A stretch of 64,000 nt of DNA from Longimicrobiales bacterium (GCA_958295645.1 OY282361.1:2012501-2076500); one strand, 5' to 3'; counted from the stretch's first letter, positions 8,429-17,383 are shown. Notes: generated from the sequence alone by a model not told the origin. Translations and numbers: made by a program.

Positions 8429-9373
8429 GTGAGCCGGGCTAGGCGGCTGGGCATCCAGGCGGCCGCGCTCGCGGTTGCGGCCCTGTGGGCCTACCTGACC
8501 TGGACACGCCCCGAGGTGGGAGCGGTGGAGCGCGACCGGTTCCTGGTGTGGGAGCGCGACGCCGCGGAAGTGTTGTCGGTGCGCTACGTCTCCCCCGAGA
8601 AGGACGTACGCGTCGAGCGCAGAACCGATGCGGCCGGAGCCTTCCTGTGGGGCATCGAGACGAGCGCGGACGTCGGCGGCGGCCCGAGGGAGTACCCGGT
8701 GGGGACCGCAGGGGAGACGCTGGTCGGCCGCCTCGCTTCGTTGAGGGTGATCCGCGACTTGGGCCGCATGCCGGCCGGAGAACGGAAGCAGTACGGACTC
8801 GGCGACCCCCGCGAGCGCATCGAGCTCGAGTTCCGCGACGAGACGAAGGAGCTCCTGCTGGGAGACAGCGTCTACGGGAGCGACGCCCGCTACGCGCTAG
8901 ACTCCTCCGCGGAAGCTGGATACGTCCTCGCCGGCGAGATGGTGCGTCCCCTGAGAACCGGCGAAGGAGCGTTGCGGGAGCGCTGGATCCACGAGTTCCG
9001 CGAGCGCGCCGTGGCGAGGGTTCGCGTGTCGGCGGGCGGTCGCGAACGCGTCATGGTCCACACGGAGGAGGGAGAGTGGACCACGCCCGGCAGCCAAGAA
9101 CCAGACCCCGGCTTTGCGAACTTTGTCCAGCGGGTCGAGCAGTTGGCCATCGGGCGCTACGACGATCTGCCCGCCGCCGAAGACCTCGCCCCGCTTCTTC
9201 GCATCGACTACTTCGACGACGACGGGGACGCCATGGGCTTCCTCGAGATGTTCCGCCACGACGGCGCCGAACGCGATCCCTACTATCTGAGGAGCGAGCG
9301 CACCCGCATCCTGGCCCGTGCGCTGACGGCATTGGCGGATCGAGTCGCGGAGGGACTCCCGGACCTGTTCTGA
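8429..9373 (+). CDS. DUF4340-like membrane-anchored protein of the ABC exporter operon
   Basis: A 314-residue protein with one N-terminal membrane segment (about residues 8-25) and an otherwise soluble, probably periplasmic body. The pattern (SVRYVSPEKDVRVERR, then GRLASLRVIRDLG, YGLGDPRERIELEF, and YVLAGEMVRPLRTGEGALRER) matches DUF4340 proteins, which typically sit directly after GldG-like genes. The GTG at 8429 has GGAGG seven bases upstream and gives a compact anchor sequence, so it is preferred to upstream in-frame codons. It is the last gene of the transporter group; a separate set of metabolic and repair genes follows. Confidence 0.78.
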   Translation: MSRARRLGIQAAALAVAALWAYLTWTRPEVGAVERDRFLVWERDAAEVLSVRYVSPEKDVRVERRTDAAGAFLWGIETSADVGGGPREYPVGTAGETLVGRLASLRVIRDLGRMPAGERKQYGLGDPRERIELEFRDETKELLLGDSVYGSDARYALDSSAEAGYVLAGEMVRPLRTGEGALRERWIHEFRERAVARVRVSAGGRERVMVHTEEGEWTTPGSQEPDPGFANFVQRVEQLAIGRYDDLPAAEDLAPLLRIDYFDDDGDAMGFLEMFRHDGAERDPYYLRSERTRILARALTALADRVAEGLPDLF

Positions 9374-9423
9374 GGCCGCGCGGCGGGCCGCTGCTACTAC
9401 CAGTACCGCAAAGAGAACAAGCC

Positions 9424-10587
9424 ATGCCGAAAGAAGACCTGTCGATCACGCTGGGGGTCGAGGAGGAGTTCTTCCTGGTCGATCCGGCAACCCGCGACTT
9501 GGTCGCCGATCCCGATCCGGCCATCCTCGAGGAGTGCCAGCGCAACGCCGGCGAGCACGGAGTCACCACCGAGTTCCTCCGCTCCCAAGTGGAGACGACC
9601 AGCCGCGTCTGTGGTTCGGTCGCGGAAGTCCGCACGGCGATCCAGGAGACCCGGCGCATCGTCGCCACCGCCGCCGCGCGCCACGGCGCCAAGGTCATCG
9701 CCGCCTCCACCCATCCTTTCGCGGTTTGGAGCGAGCAGAGGTCGACTCCGCGCGACCGCTACGTCAACTTCGAGATGACCTTCCAGGACGCGGTCCGCCG
9801 CCTTCTCGCGGGCGGCATGCACATCCACGCCGGCTTCGGCGACCCCGACTCGCGCATCCGCGTCATGACCGCGATGCGAAGACACCTCCCGCTGCTACAC
9901 GCCCTGTCCACGTCCTCCCCCTTCAACTCGGGCCGCGACACCGGCTTCAAGTCCTACCGGCTCAACATCCTCGGCGCCCTGCCCCGCACCGGGCTCCCGA
10001 GCCCGATGTCCTCCTGGGCCGACTACGACGAACTCGTCTCCCGCTGCCGCCGAATGGAGATCGTCAAGGACGGCAGCGAGTTCTGGTGGGACATCCGCCC
10101 CGCCGCCCTCTTCCCGACCATCGAGATGCGCATCTGCGACATCTGCACGCGCATCGAGGACGCCGTCTGCATGGCGGCGCTGTACGCGAGCCTCGTGCGC
10201 CGGCTCCTCCGGCAGTGCCATGCGGGCGAGCTGCCGCCCGAACCCCCGACGGAGCTTCTCGCGGAGAACCGCTGGATCGCTCAGCGCTACGGCGTGCTGG
10301 CGTTCTTCGGCGACCCGGAGAAGGGCGGACGGATCGACATCGCGGACTACGCGGCCCGGCTTGTCGAGGATCTGGCCGAGGACGCGCGGGCCCTGGACTG
10401 CGAGGAGGAACTGCGCCGCGTGCTGGCCATCGTGCGCGACGGCGCGGGCGCGGACCGGCAAGTCGATCACTACCGCCTTTGCCGCCTCGGCGGGATGGCG
10501 AACGACGACGCGCTGAGGTCGGTCGTCGATCTCGTCGCCGAGGAGACCGTCGAAGGGATCGAGATCGAGGACGACCCGAAGGGCTGA
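9424..10587 (+). CDS. YbdK-type carboxylate-amine ligase (GCS2 family)
   Basis: A 387-residue cytosolic ligase of the glutamate-cysteine ligase 2 family, which joins a carboxylate to an amine using ATP; the true substrate is usually not known. Visible motifs are TLGVEEEFFLVDP (residues about 9-21), TEFLRSQVET, IAASTHPFAVW, a GGMHIHAGF block near 133-141, and EFWWDIRPAALFPTIEMRICD near 217-237. Length is normal for the family. Start ATG 9424 has a weak purine-rich site (AAAGAGAA). It is followed after only three bases by the uracil-DNA glycosylase gene, so the two are probably co-transcribed with msrA behind them. Confidence 0.88.
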   Translation: MPKEDLSITLGVEEEFFLVDPATRDLVADPDPAILEECQRNAGEHGVTTEFLRSQVETTSRVCGSVAEVRTAIQETRRIVATAAARHGAKVIAASTHPFAVWSEQRSTPRDRYVNFEMTFQDAVRRLLAGGMHIHAGFGDPDSRIRVMTAMRRHLPLLHALSTSSPFNSGRDTGFKSYRLNILGALPRTGLPSPMSSWADYDELVSRCRRMEIVKDGSEFWWDIRPAALFPTIEMRICDICTRIEDAVCMAALYASLVRRLLRQCHAGELPPEPPTELLAENRWIAQRYGVLAFFGDPEKGGRIDIADYAARLVEDLAEDARALDCEEELRRVLAIVRDGAGADRQVDHYRLCRLGGMANDDALRSVVDLVAEETVEGIEIEDDPKG

Positions 10588-10590
10588 GGC

Positions 10591-11295
10591 ATGGAGCGCG
10601 ACGACTTCGCGGCGCTTCGAGAGGACGTGGCCGGGTGCCGGCTGTGTCCGCGCCTGGTCGCGTGGAGGGAGGAGACCGCGCGCCGGAAGCGAGCGTCGTT
10701 TCGGGACGAGGAGTACTGGGGCAGGCCGGTCCCCGGATTTGGCGACGAGAGGGCGCAGGCGCTCGTGGTGGGTCTGGCGCCCGCGGCTCACGGCGCCAAC
10801 CGGACGGGCCGCATGTTCACAGGAGACCGGGCGGGAGACTGGCTGTACCGGGCGATGCACAAGGCGGGCTTCGCCAACCAGGCCGCCAGCCGCCGCCGAG
10901 GAGACGGCTTGGCGCTGCGAGGCGCCTACGTGACCGCCGGGGTGCGTTGCGCGCCGCCCGCGAACCGGCCCTCCACGCGGGAGCGCGACCGTTGCCTGCC
11001 CTTCCTCCATCGCGAGCTGGACTTGCTGGGCGAGAACCTCTCGGCGGTGGTGGCGCTGGGCGGGTTCGCGTTCTCGGTGACGCTCCGAGCGCTGGCCGAT
11101 CGAGGCATGGCGCCGCCCAAGCCCCGGCCGCGGTTCGGCCACGGCGTCGAGGTGGCCGTGGGCCGCCTGCTCGTCCTGGGATCCTATCACCCGAGCCAGC
11201 AGAACACGTTCACCGGCCGTCTCACCGAAGCGATGTTCGACGCCGTCTGGCGGCGGGCGGCGGAGCGATGCGGTCTCGCGGGCGGTTATACTTGA
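10591..11295 (+). CDS. Uracil-DNA glycosylase, family 5 (UdgB type)
   Basis: A DNA-repair enzyme that removes uracil or hypoxanthine from DNA. The 234-residue protein has the iron-sulfur-type cysteine layout of family 4/5 enzymes: CRLCPRLV near residues 16-23, then cysteines at YVTAGVRCAPP and RDRCLPFL. Motif 1 is GLAPAAHGANRTGRMFTGD, the family 5 form lacking the usual catalytic Asp/Asn, and motif 3 is HPSQQNTFTGRLT. It follows the GCS2 ligase by three bases and precedes msrA by three bases, which points to a tight operon. Initiation at ATG 10591 is supported by conservation from CRLCPRL onward. Confidence 0.9.
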   Translation: MERDDFAALREDVAGCRLCPRLVAWREETARRKRASFRDEEYWGRPVPGFGDERAQALVVGLAPAAHGANRTGRMFTGDRAGDWLYRAMHKAGFANQAASRRRGDGLALRGAYVTAGVRCAPPANRPSTRERDRCLPFLHRELDLLGENLSAVVALGGFAFSVTLRALADRGMAPPKPRPRFGHGVEVAVGRLLVLGSYHPSQQNTFTGRLTEAMFDAVWRRAAERCGLAGGYT

Positions 11296-11298
11296 GCC

Positions 11299-11940
11299 AT
11301 GTCTATCGGCGGTTTGTCGCTTCGCCTCCCCGGCCCCGGCGAAGGGTTGCCGGGCAGACCGGAGCCCGTGGACGGCCCCGGCCCGCACCACGTCAACGGG
11401 ACCTCGGTGCGGCCCCCGTTCCCGGAAGGCCTGCAGCGCGCGCACTTTGCCATGGGGTGCTTCTGGGGAGCGGAGCGCATGTTCTGGGACGTCCCCGGCG
11501 TGCACACGACGGCGGTGGGATACCAAGGGGGCGAAACGCCCAATCCCACCTACGAAGAAGTCTGCACCGGGCGGACGGGCCACGCCGAAGTGGTGCTGGT
11601 GGTGTTCGATCCCGACAAGATGAGGTACGCGTCCCTCCTCACCGCGTTCTGGGAAGGCCACGATCCCACGCACGGGATGCGGCAGGGCGCAGACGTCGGG
11701 ACGCAGTACCGGTCGGCGATCTTCACGGCCGGCCACGCGCAACGCCGGCTGGCCGAAGCGTCCAAGGAGCGCTATCAAGCCGAGCTGTCGGCCGCGGGCT
11801 TCGGTTCGATCACAACCGAGATTCGCGCCGCCCCGGAGTTCTACTACGCCGAGGCGTATCATCAGCAGTATCTGGCCAAGAACCCGGGCGGGTACTGCGG
11901 ACTGGGCGGGATCGGCCTGCCGTGCCCCAGCGTTTCATAG
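11299..11940 (+). CDS. msrA: Peptide methionine sulfoxide reductase MsrA
   Basis: Reduces methionine-S-sulfoxide in proteins and free methionine. The catalytic motif GCFWGAE lies at residues about 53-59, followed by [33 protein letters not shown], and the conserved QYRSAIF. A further Cys near the C-terminus (GGYCGLGG, about residue 200) can act in recycling. The 213-residue length includes a roughly 45-residue extension before the core, so a later start is possible, but ATG 11299 lies only three bases after the glycosylase stop and fits the operon. The catalytic residue is an ordinary Cys codon, unlike the two UGA genes in this window. Confidence 0.94.
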   Translation: MSIGGLSLRLPGPGEGLPGRPEPVDGPGPHHVNGTSVRPPFPEGLQRAHFAMGCFWGAERMFWDVPGVHTTAVGYQGGETPNPTYEEVCTGRTGHAEVVLVVFDPDKMRYASLLTAFWEGHDPTHGMRQGADVGTQYRSAIFTAGHAQRRLAEASKERYQAELSAAGFGSITTEIRAAPEFYYAEAYHQQYLAKNPGGYCGLGGIGLPCPSVS

Positions 11941-11986
11941 TCGAGGGTTTGCAGACGTCGCTTATCGCGGCGCGAGGCGCGACCGA

Positions 11987-12964
11987 ATGACGGCATCCAA
12001 CCGCCCCGACAACGGACCTCACTGGCGCCGCCGCCTGTACATCATCCTCTTCGAGGGCGACCGACACAGGCTGGGCAAGCTCTTCGACGAAATCCTGATG
12101 GTGACAATCCTCGCCAGCGTGATGGTCGTCATGCTGGATTCGGTGGATTGGGTGCTCGAGCGCCACGGCAGGTGGTTGCACGTCTTCGAGTGGATCTTCA
12201 CGATTCTGTTCACCATCGAGTACGGAGCGCGGCTCGCGTCGGTTCAGTCGAAGCGGCGATACGCGCTGAGCTTCTTCGGCATCGTCGACCTGCTGTCCAT
12301 CGTGCCCACGTATCTCAGCTTGTTGATGCCCGGGGCGCAGGTGCTCGCCGCGATCCGGCTGCTGCGGGTGCTACGCGTGTTTCGCGTACTGAAGCTGGTT
12401 CGCTATCTCGGCGAGGCCGACCTGCTCTGGCGGGCGCTGGTGGCCAGCCGGTATCGCATTGCCGTGTTTCTGATCACGGTGCTCACGACAGTGGTGATCC
12501 TGGGGTCGTTCATGTACCTGATCGAGGGGCCGGTGGCGGGATTCACGTCCATACCCGTTTCGGTCTACTGGGCGGTCGTGACGCTGACGACGGTGGGGTT
12601 CGGCGACATCACGCCGGCGACGGCGTTCGGGCAGTTCATGGCCGCGCTCATCATGTTGCTGGGGTACAGCCTGATCGCAGTGCCGACAGGCATCGTCAGC
12701 GCCGAGATGGCCTATGCGGTCGGCGGGCCGCAACGCCCCGCGGATTTGCCGCGCGAGGCCGGGTCGGGGATATGCGCGGTCTGCCGGTCCGGCCGGCACG
12801 ACCCCGACGCGAGGTACTGCAAGAAGTGCGGGGCGCGGGTGAACCCGAGGCGTCATGGGCCGCGGCGGCGACACCGCGGCCGACCCGCGGAGGGGCCGGG
12901 CACGATGGGCGCGGATACGGGCCGGGTCGGGGACTCCGGCGGTTCCGGCAACCAGCCGGGCTAA
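11987..12964 (+). CDS. Voltage-gated potassium-type channel with C-terminal zinc ribbon
   Basis: A 325-residue six-transmembrane channel subunit. S1 lies at about residues 35-52, S2 about 67-85, S3 about 97-113, and an S4 voltage sensor with regularly spaced arginines (IRLLRVLRVFRVLKLVR, about 123-139). S5, the pore and S6 run from about 158 to 240. The selectivity filter is TLTTVGFGD (199-207), diagnostic of K+ channels. After S6 comes a short zinc ribbon with CAVC (263-266) and CKKC (278-281), then a Gly/Arg-rich tail. This cytoplasmic ribbon is an unusual addition and could bind metal or partners. The next gene starts six bases downstream. Confidence 0.9.
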   Translation: MTASNRPDNGPHWRRRLYIILFEGDRHRLGKLFDEILMVTILASVMVVMLDSVDWVLERHGRWLHVFEWIFTILFTIEYGARLASVQSKRRYALSFFGIVDLLSIVPTYLSLLMPGAQVLAAIRLLRVLRVFRVLKLVRYLGEADLLWRALVASRYRIAVFLITVLTTVVILGSFMYLIEGPVAGFTSIPVSVYWAVVTLTTVGFGDITPATAFGQFMAALIMLLGYSLIAVPTGIVSAEMAYAVGGPQRPADLPREAGSGICAVCRSGRHDPDARYCKKCGARVNPRRHGPRRRHRGRPAEGPGTMGADTGRVGDSGGSGNQPG

Positions 12965-12969
12965 CGGAA

Positions 12970-13692
12970 ATGGGGATGCGACGCAAACCGCCTCCGCCGG
13001 TGGGCGGCCGCCCTTCGCCGGCCCTCTCGCTGGAGGACGCCAAGGAACAAGCCGTCGCCACGCTGAGCGAGTACTTCGCCCAGGACCACCTGCAGCTCGA
13101 CCAGTTCGAGCAGATGGTGGACGCTGTCCAGCGGGCCGAGACCTCGGCGGAGATCCGAGCCGCGTTGGAAGTCCTGCCCGGCGCTCGTTCCTCCGTTCCG
13201 GCAAGTCCGGCAAGCCAGCGCCCAGCGCCGACCTCGCCGGAGGCCGCTTTGTCGGCGACAGCGGCCGTGCGGCCTTCGGATCAGGCCGTCGCGGTCTTCG
13301 GCGAGGCGAAGCGAGAAGGGGCATGGACACCCGCCGAGGACACCAAAGCGATCGCGGTCATGGGCTCGGTCGTGCTGGATCTTCGCGAAGCCCGGTTGGC
13401 CACCCGAGAGATCTCGGTGTTCGCCCTGTCCTTCTTTGGTTCGGTGGAGATCGTCGTGCCCCCGGGGCTGGACGTCGAGTGCGGCGTCTCCGCCGTGTTC
13501 GGAGGCGTCGAGCACAAGCCGCCCGAGCCGCCGCAACCCCCGTTCGGCCCGGAGCGCCCCTGCGTGCGAGTCCGGGGCATTTCGGTCTTCGGATCGGTGG
13601 AAGTGCACTACCGGTACCCGGGCGAGTCCAAGCGAGAAGCCAAACGCCGGACGCGTCTCGAAAAGCGGCAACGACGACGGCGCGGGCGCTAG
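12970..13692 (+). CDS. DUF1707/LiaF-like membrane-stress protein
   Basis: A 240-residue protein with no clear membrane segment. Residues about 20-65 (EQAVATLSEYFAQDHLQLDQFEQ) match the DUF1707/SHOCT-like helical module, which typically reads RLREHFAEGRLTLEEFEERV. A Ser/Pro/Ala-rich linker (about 70-100) leads to a C-terminal beta-rich LiaF-type domain: TKAIAVMGSVVLDLREA, SVFALSFFGSVEIVVPPGLDVE, and GISVFGSVEVHYRYPGE. It ends in a strongly basic tail (KRRTRLEKRQRRRRGR). LiaF-like proteins sense cell-envelope stress in other bacteria; here the role is inference. It begins six bases after the ion channel stop and is likely co-expressed with it. Confidence 0.75.
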   Translation: MGMRRKPPPPVGGRPSPALSLEDAKEQAVATLSEYFAQDHLQLDQFEQMVDAVQRAETSAEIRAALEVLPGARSSVPASPASQRPAPTSPEAALSATAAVRPSDQAVAVFGEAKREGAWTPAEDTKAIAVMGSVVLDLREARLATREISVFALSFFGSVEIVVPPGLDVECGVSAVFGGVEHKPPEPPQPPFGPERPCVRVRGISVFGSVEVHYRYPGESKREAKRRTRLEKRQRRRRGR

Positions 13693-13717
13693 CCCTCCCG
13701 TCGCACGACTGGGCTCC

Positions 13718-13839
13718 GGCGTTGACCGAATGGACCCCTGCCCTGAACCGCTGGACGCCTGCGCCACCACCGCGGAAGGGCGGGCCTCGGCGGGCGCTTG
13801 GAGCCGGGCGCCCGCGCTGAACCGCTGGACGCCCGCGCC
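13718..13839 (+). repeat. Three imperfect copies of a ~24-bp repeat
   Basis: Copies of the pattern ctgaaccgctggacgcctgc, extended by gcc, occur at 13742-13765 and 13816-13839, with a more diverged copy at about 13718-13741. They fill the short gap between the convergent DUF1707 and bacilliredoxin genes. The two clean copies differ at two positions. No function is evident; they do not form the spaced array of a CRISPR. Confidence 0.6.
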
Positions 13840-13842
13840 CCT

Positions 13843-14259
13843 TCAGCAGTGTTCGTCGAGAGCCGCCGCCAAGTCGCTCGCGATGTCCTCCGCGGAGCGC
13901 CCTTCGATTTGGAATCGCTCCATCATGAACACCACGTCGCCGTCCTTGAGCAGGCCGACCGACGGCGACGACGGCGGGTAGCCCACGAACTGCTTGCGGG
14001 CCTGCGACGTGGCGTCGGTGTCCTGCCCGGCGAACACGGTCACCTTGTGATCCGGTTGCCTGACGCCGTCCAACGCCTTCATGATCGCCGGACGGAAGAC
14101 GCCCGCCGCGCAACCGCAGACCGAGTTGACCGCCAGCAGCACGGTGCCGTCCATGGCGTCCATCGCTTGATCGACCTGCTCGGCCGTGCGCAGTTCCTGG
14201 AAGCCCAGTCTCACCAGGTCCTGCCGCATGGGGGCCACCATCATCTCGGGATAAGGCAT
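13843..14259 (-). CDS. Bacilliredoxin, BrxA/BrxB (YphP/YqiW) family
   Basis: A 138-residue thioredoxin-fold protein of the DUF1094/BrxA-BrxB family, which removes bacillithiol from proteins in organisms that make this thiol. The active site is the family-specific CGC triad in LLAVNSVCGCAAGVFRPA (about residues 43-60). QARKQFVGYPPSSPSVGLLKDG follows. The family begins with PYPEMMVAPMRQDLVRLGF, so ATG 14259 is the start although an in-frame ATG exists 48 bases upstream. The gene is divergent from the molybdenum hydroxylase operon. Its presence suggests bacillithiol chemistry in this organism, which is inference. Confidence 0.92.
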   Translation of the reverse strand: MPYPEMMVAPMRQDLVRLGFQELRTAEQVDQAMDAMDGTVLLAVNSVCGCAAGVFRPAIMKALDGVRQPDHKVTVFAGQDTDATSQARKQFVGYPPSSPSVGLLKDGDVVFMMERFQIEGRSAEDIASDLAAALDEHC

Positions 14260-14419
14260 GGTTGGAGTCCTCGTTCGGGTGTGCATGTGCGGAATCCCGT
14301 CGCGCAAATCTAACCGCGGACGATTCCCGGGCGAGCCGCCCGAACGCTAGGTTATTCGGAAAGACGGCCATCGGGAAGACGGCCCGTCTTCGCCTCCCGC
14401 TTGGAGACGGAGGATTCGG

Positions 14420-14887
14420 ATGGAAGTCGTTCGCCTCACAGTAAACGGGGACGAGCGCGTCTGCGGCGTGCCGGCGCACTACACGCTGCTGGAGACGTTG
14501 CGCTACGGATTGGGCCTCACCGGCTCCAAGCAGGGGTGCGACAAAGGCGACTGCGGCGCCTGCACCGTAGTCTTGGACGGCAAGGCCGTGCTCTCCTGCC
14601 TGACCCCGATCCTGGAAGCCGAAGGGCGACACGTCCGGACGGTCGAGGGGCTCGCAAGCGGAGTCGAGCCTCATCCCCTTCAGGACGAGTTCGACCTGCA
14701 CGGCGCCGCGCAGTGCGGCTTTTGCACACCCGGAATCCTCTGCAGCGCGGCGGCGTTGCTGGATCGCGAACCGTCCCCGAGCCGCGAGGACATTCGCGAG
14801 GCACTGGCGGGCAACCTCTGCCGGTGCACGGGCTACGAGAAGATCTACGACGCGGTGGAGGGCGCGGCGGCGAGATGCCGGGCGTGA
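14420..14887 (+). CDS. hcrC: Xanthine dehydrogenase-family 2Fe-2S subunit (HcrC-like)
   Basis: A small iron-sulfur subunit of 155 residues that passes electrons between the molybdenum and flavin subunits. It shows the two-cluster pattern: plant-type CDKGDCGACTVVLDG with a further Cys in LSCLTPI (residues about 40-65), and the second cluster in QCGFCTPG and NLCRCTGYEKI (about 98-140). It is followed by the large subunit; repeats at 14874-14972 overlap its 3' end and fill the junction. With the HcrB-like subunit downstream, the closest described enzyme is 4-hydroxybenzoyl-CoA reductase, but the small subunit alone does not distinguish it from other family members. Confidence 0.85.
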   Translation: MEVVRLTVNGDERVCGVPAHYTLLETLRYGLGLTGSKQGCDKGDCGACTVVLDGKAVLSCLTPILEAEGRHVRTVEGLASGVEPHPLQDEFDLHGAAQCGFCTPGILCSAAALLDREPSPSREDIREALAGNLCRCTGYEKIYDAVEGAAARCRA

Positions 14888-14972
14888 CCCCGAGCGGTGC
14901 GGTGGCGAGATGCCAGGCGTGACCCCGGGCGGTGCGACGGCAAGATGCCAAGCGTGACCCCGGGCGGTGCGG
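14874..14972 (+). repeat. 35-bp tandem repeat at the hcrC/hcrA junction
   Basis: Two full copies (14874-14908, 14909-14943) and a third partial copy (14944-14972) of a 35-bp unit beginning gatgccaggcgtgaccccgg. Each contains a GTG and an ATG. The first copy covers the hcrC stop codon and the third covers the likely hcrA start at 14945. Because 35 is not a multiple of three, each added unit changes the frame between the two genes. Confidence 0.8.
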
Positions 14973-17383
14973 CGCCGGCGCGCGAGTTCTCCACCATCGG
15001 GCGGCGCATGCGCAAGGTCGACGGCTTGGCGAAGGCCACCGGGCGCGCCCGCTACACGGACGACATTCAGCTGCCCGGAATGCTCCATGGCAAGATTCTC
15101 CGCAGCCCGCATCCGCACGCCCGCATCAAGTCCATCGACGCGTCGGCGGCCGAACGGCTGAAAGGCGTGCACGCCGTGACGACGGGCCGCGACATGCCGG
15201 TGCCGTACGGCATCATCCCCTGGACCCCGGACGAACATCCGCTCTGCCTGGACCGCGTCCGCTACGTGGGAGACGGCGTCGCGGCCGTCGCGGCGGTGGA
15301 CGAGGAAACCGCGAACGAGGCGCTGGGGCTCGTCGAGGTGGTCTACGAAGAGCTCCCCGCCTACTTCTCGCCGCATGAAGCCATCGCGGCGGAGTCGGGG
15401 CCGTTCATCCACGAGCCCCGCAGGCCGGGCCGCAACGGCAACGTCACCAAGGTCGTGCGCTTGGAGTTCGGCGACGTGGAGGCCGGCTTGGCGGAGTCGG
15501 CGGTGGTGGTCGAGGGCGACTACTTCTTCGAGGGCACGACGCACACGCCCATCGAGCCCCACTGCGCCATTGGAATGGCGGAACGGGGCGGACGGCTGAC
15601 GGTCTGGTCCGCCACGCAGGTTCCCCACTATCTGCACCGGGAGCTGGCCCGCGTGCTGGACCTCGATCCGGCCCTCGTGAGGGTCGTCCAGCCGCCGGTC
15701 GGCGGGGCGTTCGGCGGCAAGTCGGAGCCGTTCGACCTGGAGTTCTGCGTGGCCACGCTGGCCATGAAGACGGGGCGTCCGGTCAAGATTCTCTACACGC
15801 GCGAAGAGGTCTTCTACGCGCATCGGGGGCGCCACCCGTTCCACATGCGCTATCGAACGGGCGCGGACGAGAACGGCATGTTGGCCGCTGTGGACGCCGA
15901 GATCGTCCTGGACGGCGGGGCGTACGCGTCCTTCGGCTTGGTCACGACCTACTACTCGGGACAGCTGCTGACGGCGCCGTACCAGATGCCCGCCTATCGC
16001 TTCCACTCGACGCGGGCCTACACGAACAAGCCGGCCTGCGGACCGAAGCGCGGCCACGGCTCGGTGCAGCCGAGGTTCGCCTTCGAGGTGCAGCTGGACC
16101 GCATCGCCGAACGCCTTGCCATCGACCCCATCGAGCTGCGCCGCCGCAACTTCATCGGAGCGGACACGCGCACGGTCAACGACCTGCGGATCACGTCGAA
16201 CGGGTTCCTGGAATGCCTCGACGCGGTGGAGGCGGCGAGCGGGTGGCGCCGGAAGTTTCGCAAGTTGCCGTTCGGGCGCGGAGTGGGCGTCGCCGGCTCC
16301 ACGTACATCTCCGGAACCAACTATCCGGTGTACCCCAACGACATGCCGCAGTCCGGCGTCCAGCTTCAGGTGGACCGCTCGGGCCGCGTCTCCGTGTTCT
16401 CGGGCGCCTCCGAGATCGGGCAGGGGGCCGATTCGATGGTCGCCTACGTGGTGGCGGAGGAGCTGGGCGTCCCGCTGGAGCACATCCGCGTCCTGGCCGG
16501 CGACACCGACTTCACGCCGGTGGACTTGGGAGCGTACTCGTCGCGGGTGACGTTCATGCTGGGCAACGCCTGCATCGACGCGGCCCGGCGGCTCAAGCAG
16601 CAGGTGCAGGAGGCCGTTGCGGAGGCGTGGGACGCCAAGCCCGGCGAGGTCCTGTTGGCCGGAGGGCTGGCCATGCGCAAGGGCGACACGGGCGTCAGCA
16701 TGTCCGTGCGCGACGCCTTCAACTTGGCCGAGGCCAAGTTCGGCACGCTGGGCGCCACGGGGTCCTACGACACGCCCAAGGACGTCCACGGCTCCTACCG
16801 GGGCGCGACCATCGGCGCCTCGCCCGCCTACTCCTTCAGCGCGCACGTGGCCGAGGTGCGCGTGGACCCGGAAACGGGGTTCGTCGACGTGGAGAAGATA
16901 TGGATCGCGCACGACTGCGGGCGGGCGCTCAACCCGGTGCTGGTGGAGGGACAGATGGAGGGATCCGCCTACATGGGATTCGCCGAAGCGGTCATGGAGG
17001 AACACGTCTTCAAGACGGCCGAGCAGGGGCGGGCAGGCCTGCACAACGCTCCCTCTCTGCTGGACTACCGAATCCCCACCAGCCTGGACACGCCGGCGCT
17101 CGAGTCTCTCGTGATCGAGTCCGTGGACCCGGAGGGACCATACGGCGCCAAGGAGGCCGGAGAGGGACCGCTCCACCCGTCCATTCCCGCCATTGCCAAC
17201 GCCATCCACGACGCCGTGGGCGTGCGCATGAATTCGTTGCCGTTTTCGCCGCCCCGCGTGTGGGCCGCGTTGCAGAACCGGACGGCAGCGGGGGCCGAAG
17301 GAGCGGGCGACGGGGTCGCAAAGGCGGGACGCCGTGAACGCGAGGGTGGGAGCGGCGGGGTCGCGAAGGCGGTGACGCCGTGA
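14945..17383 (+). CDS. hcrA: Molybdenum hydroxylase large subunit (4-hydroxybenzoyl-CoA reductase alpha-like)
   Basis: An 812-residue catalytic subunit that binds the molybdopterin cofactor. Landmarks are GRRMRKVDGLAKATGRARYTDD at the N-terminus, VQPPVGGAFGGKSEPFDLE (about residues 239-257), CGPKRGHGSVQPRFAFE, a GASEIGQGADSM loop, VDLGAYSSRVTFMLGNAC, and near the C-terminus GPYGAKEAGEGPLHPSIPAI with the conserved catalytic-type Glu. The YSSRVTFMLGNAC block is typical of HcrA and related CoA-ester reductases. Start ATG 14945 is preferred; an in-frame codon at 14897 would place the start inside the repeat. The last 30 codons run into a 45-bp tandem repeat, giving an artificial-looking tail (GVAKAGRREREGGSG) that may vary in length between strains. 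Confidence 0.85.
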   Translation: MPSVTPGGAAPAREFSTIGRRMRKVDGLAKATGRARYTDDIQLPGMLHGKILRSPHPHARIKSIDASAAERLKGVHAVTTGRDMPVPYGIIPWTPDEHPLCLDRVRYVGDGVAAVAAVDEETANEALGLVEVVYEELPAYFSPHEAIAAESGPFIHEPRRPGRNGNVTKVVRLEFGDVEAGLAESAVVVEGDYFFEGTTHTPIEPHCAIGMAERGGRLTVWSATQVPHYLHRELARVLDLDPALVRVVQPPVGGAFGGKSEPFDLEFCVATLAMKTGRPVKILYTREEVFYAHRGRHPFHMRYRTGADENGMLAAVDAEIVLDGGAYASFGLVTTYYSGQLLTAPYQMPAYRFHSTRAYTNKPACGPKRGHGSVQPRFAFEVQLDRIAERLAIDPIELRRRNFIGADTRTVNDLRITSNGFLECLDAVEAASGWRRKFRKLPFGRGVGVAGSTYISGTNYPVYPNDMPQSGVQLQVDRSGRVSVFSGASEIGQGADSMVAYVVAEELGVPLEHIRVLAGDTDFTPVDLGAYSSRVTFMLGNACIDAARRLKQQVQEAVAEAWDAKPGEVLLAGGLAMRKGDTGVSMSVRDAFNLAEAKFGTLGATGSYDTPKDVHGSYRGATIGASPAYSFSAHVAEVRVDPETGFVDVEKIWIAHDCGRALNPVLVEGQMEGSAYMGFAEAVMEEHVFKTAEQGRAGLHNAPSLLDYRIPTSLDTPALESLVIESVDPEGPYGAKEAGEGPLHPSIPAIANAIHDAVGVRMNSLPFSPPRVWAALQNRTAAGAEGAGDGVAKAGRREREGGSGGVAKAVTP

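Noticed and set aside
13843-13848. UGA right after a terminal His-Cys in the bacilliredoxin as a C-terminal selenocysteine
   Set aside because: The protein ends at normal length for its family and the sequence beyond the stop is the repeat region, not conserved coding sequence.
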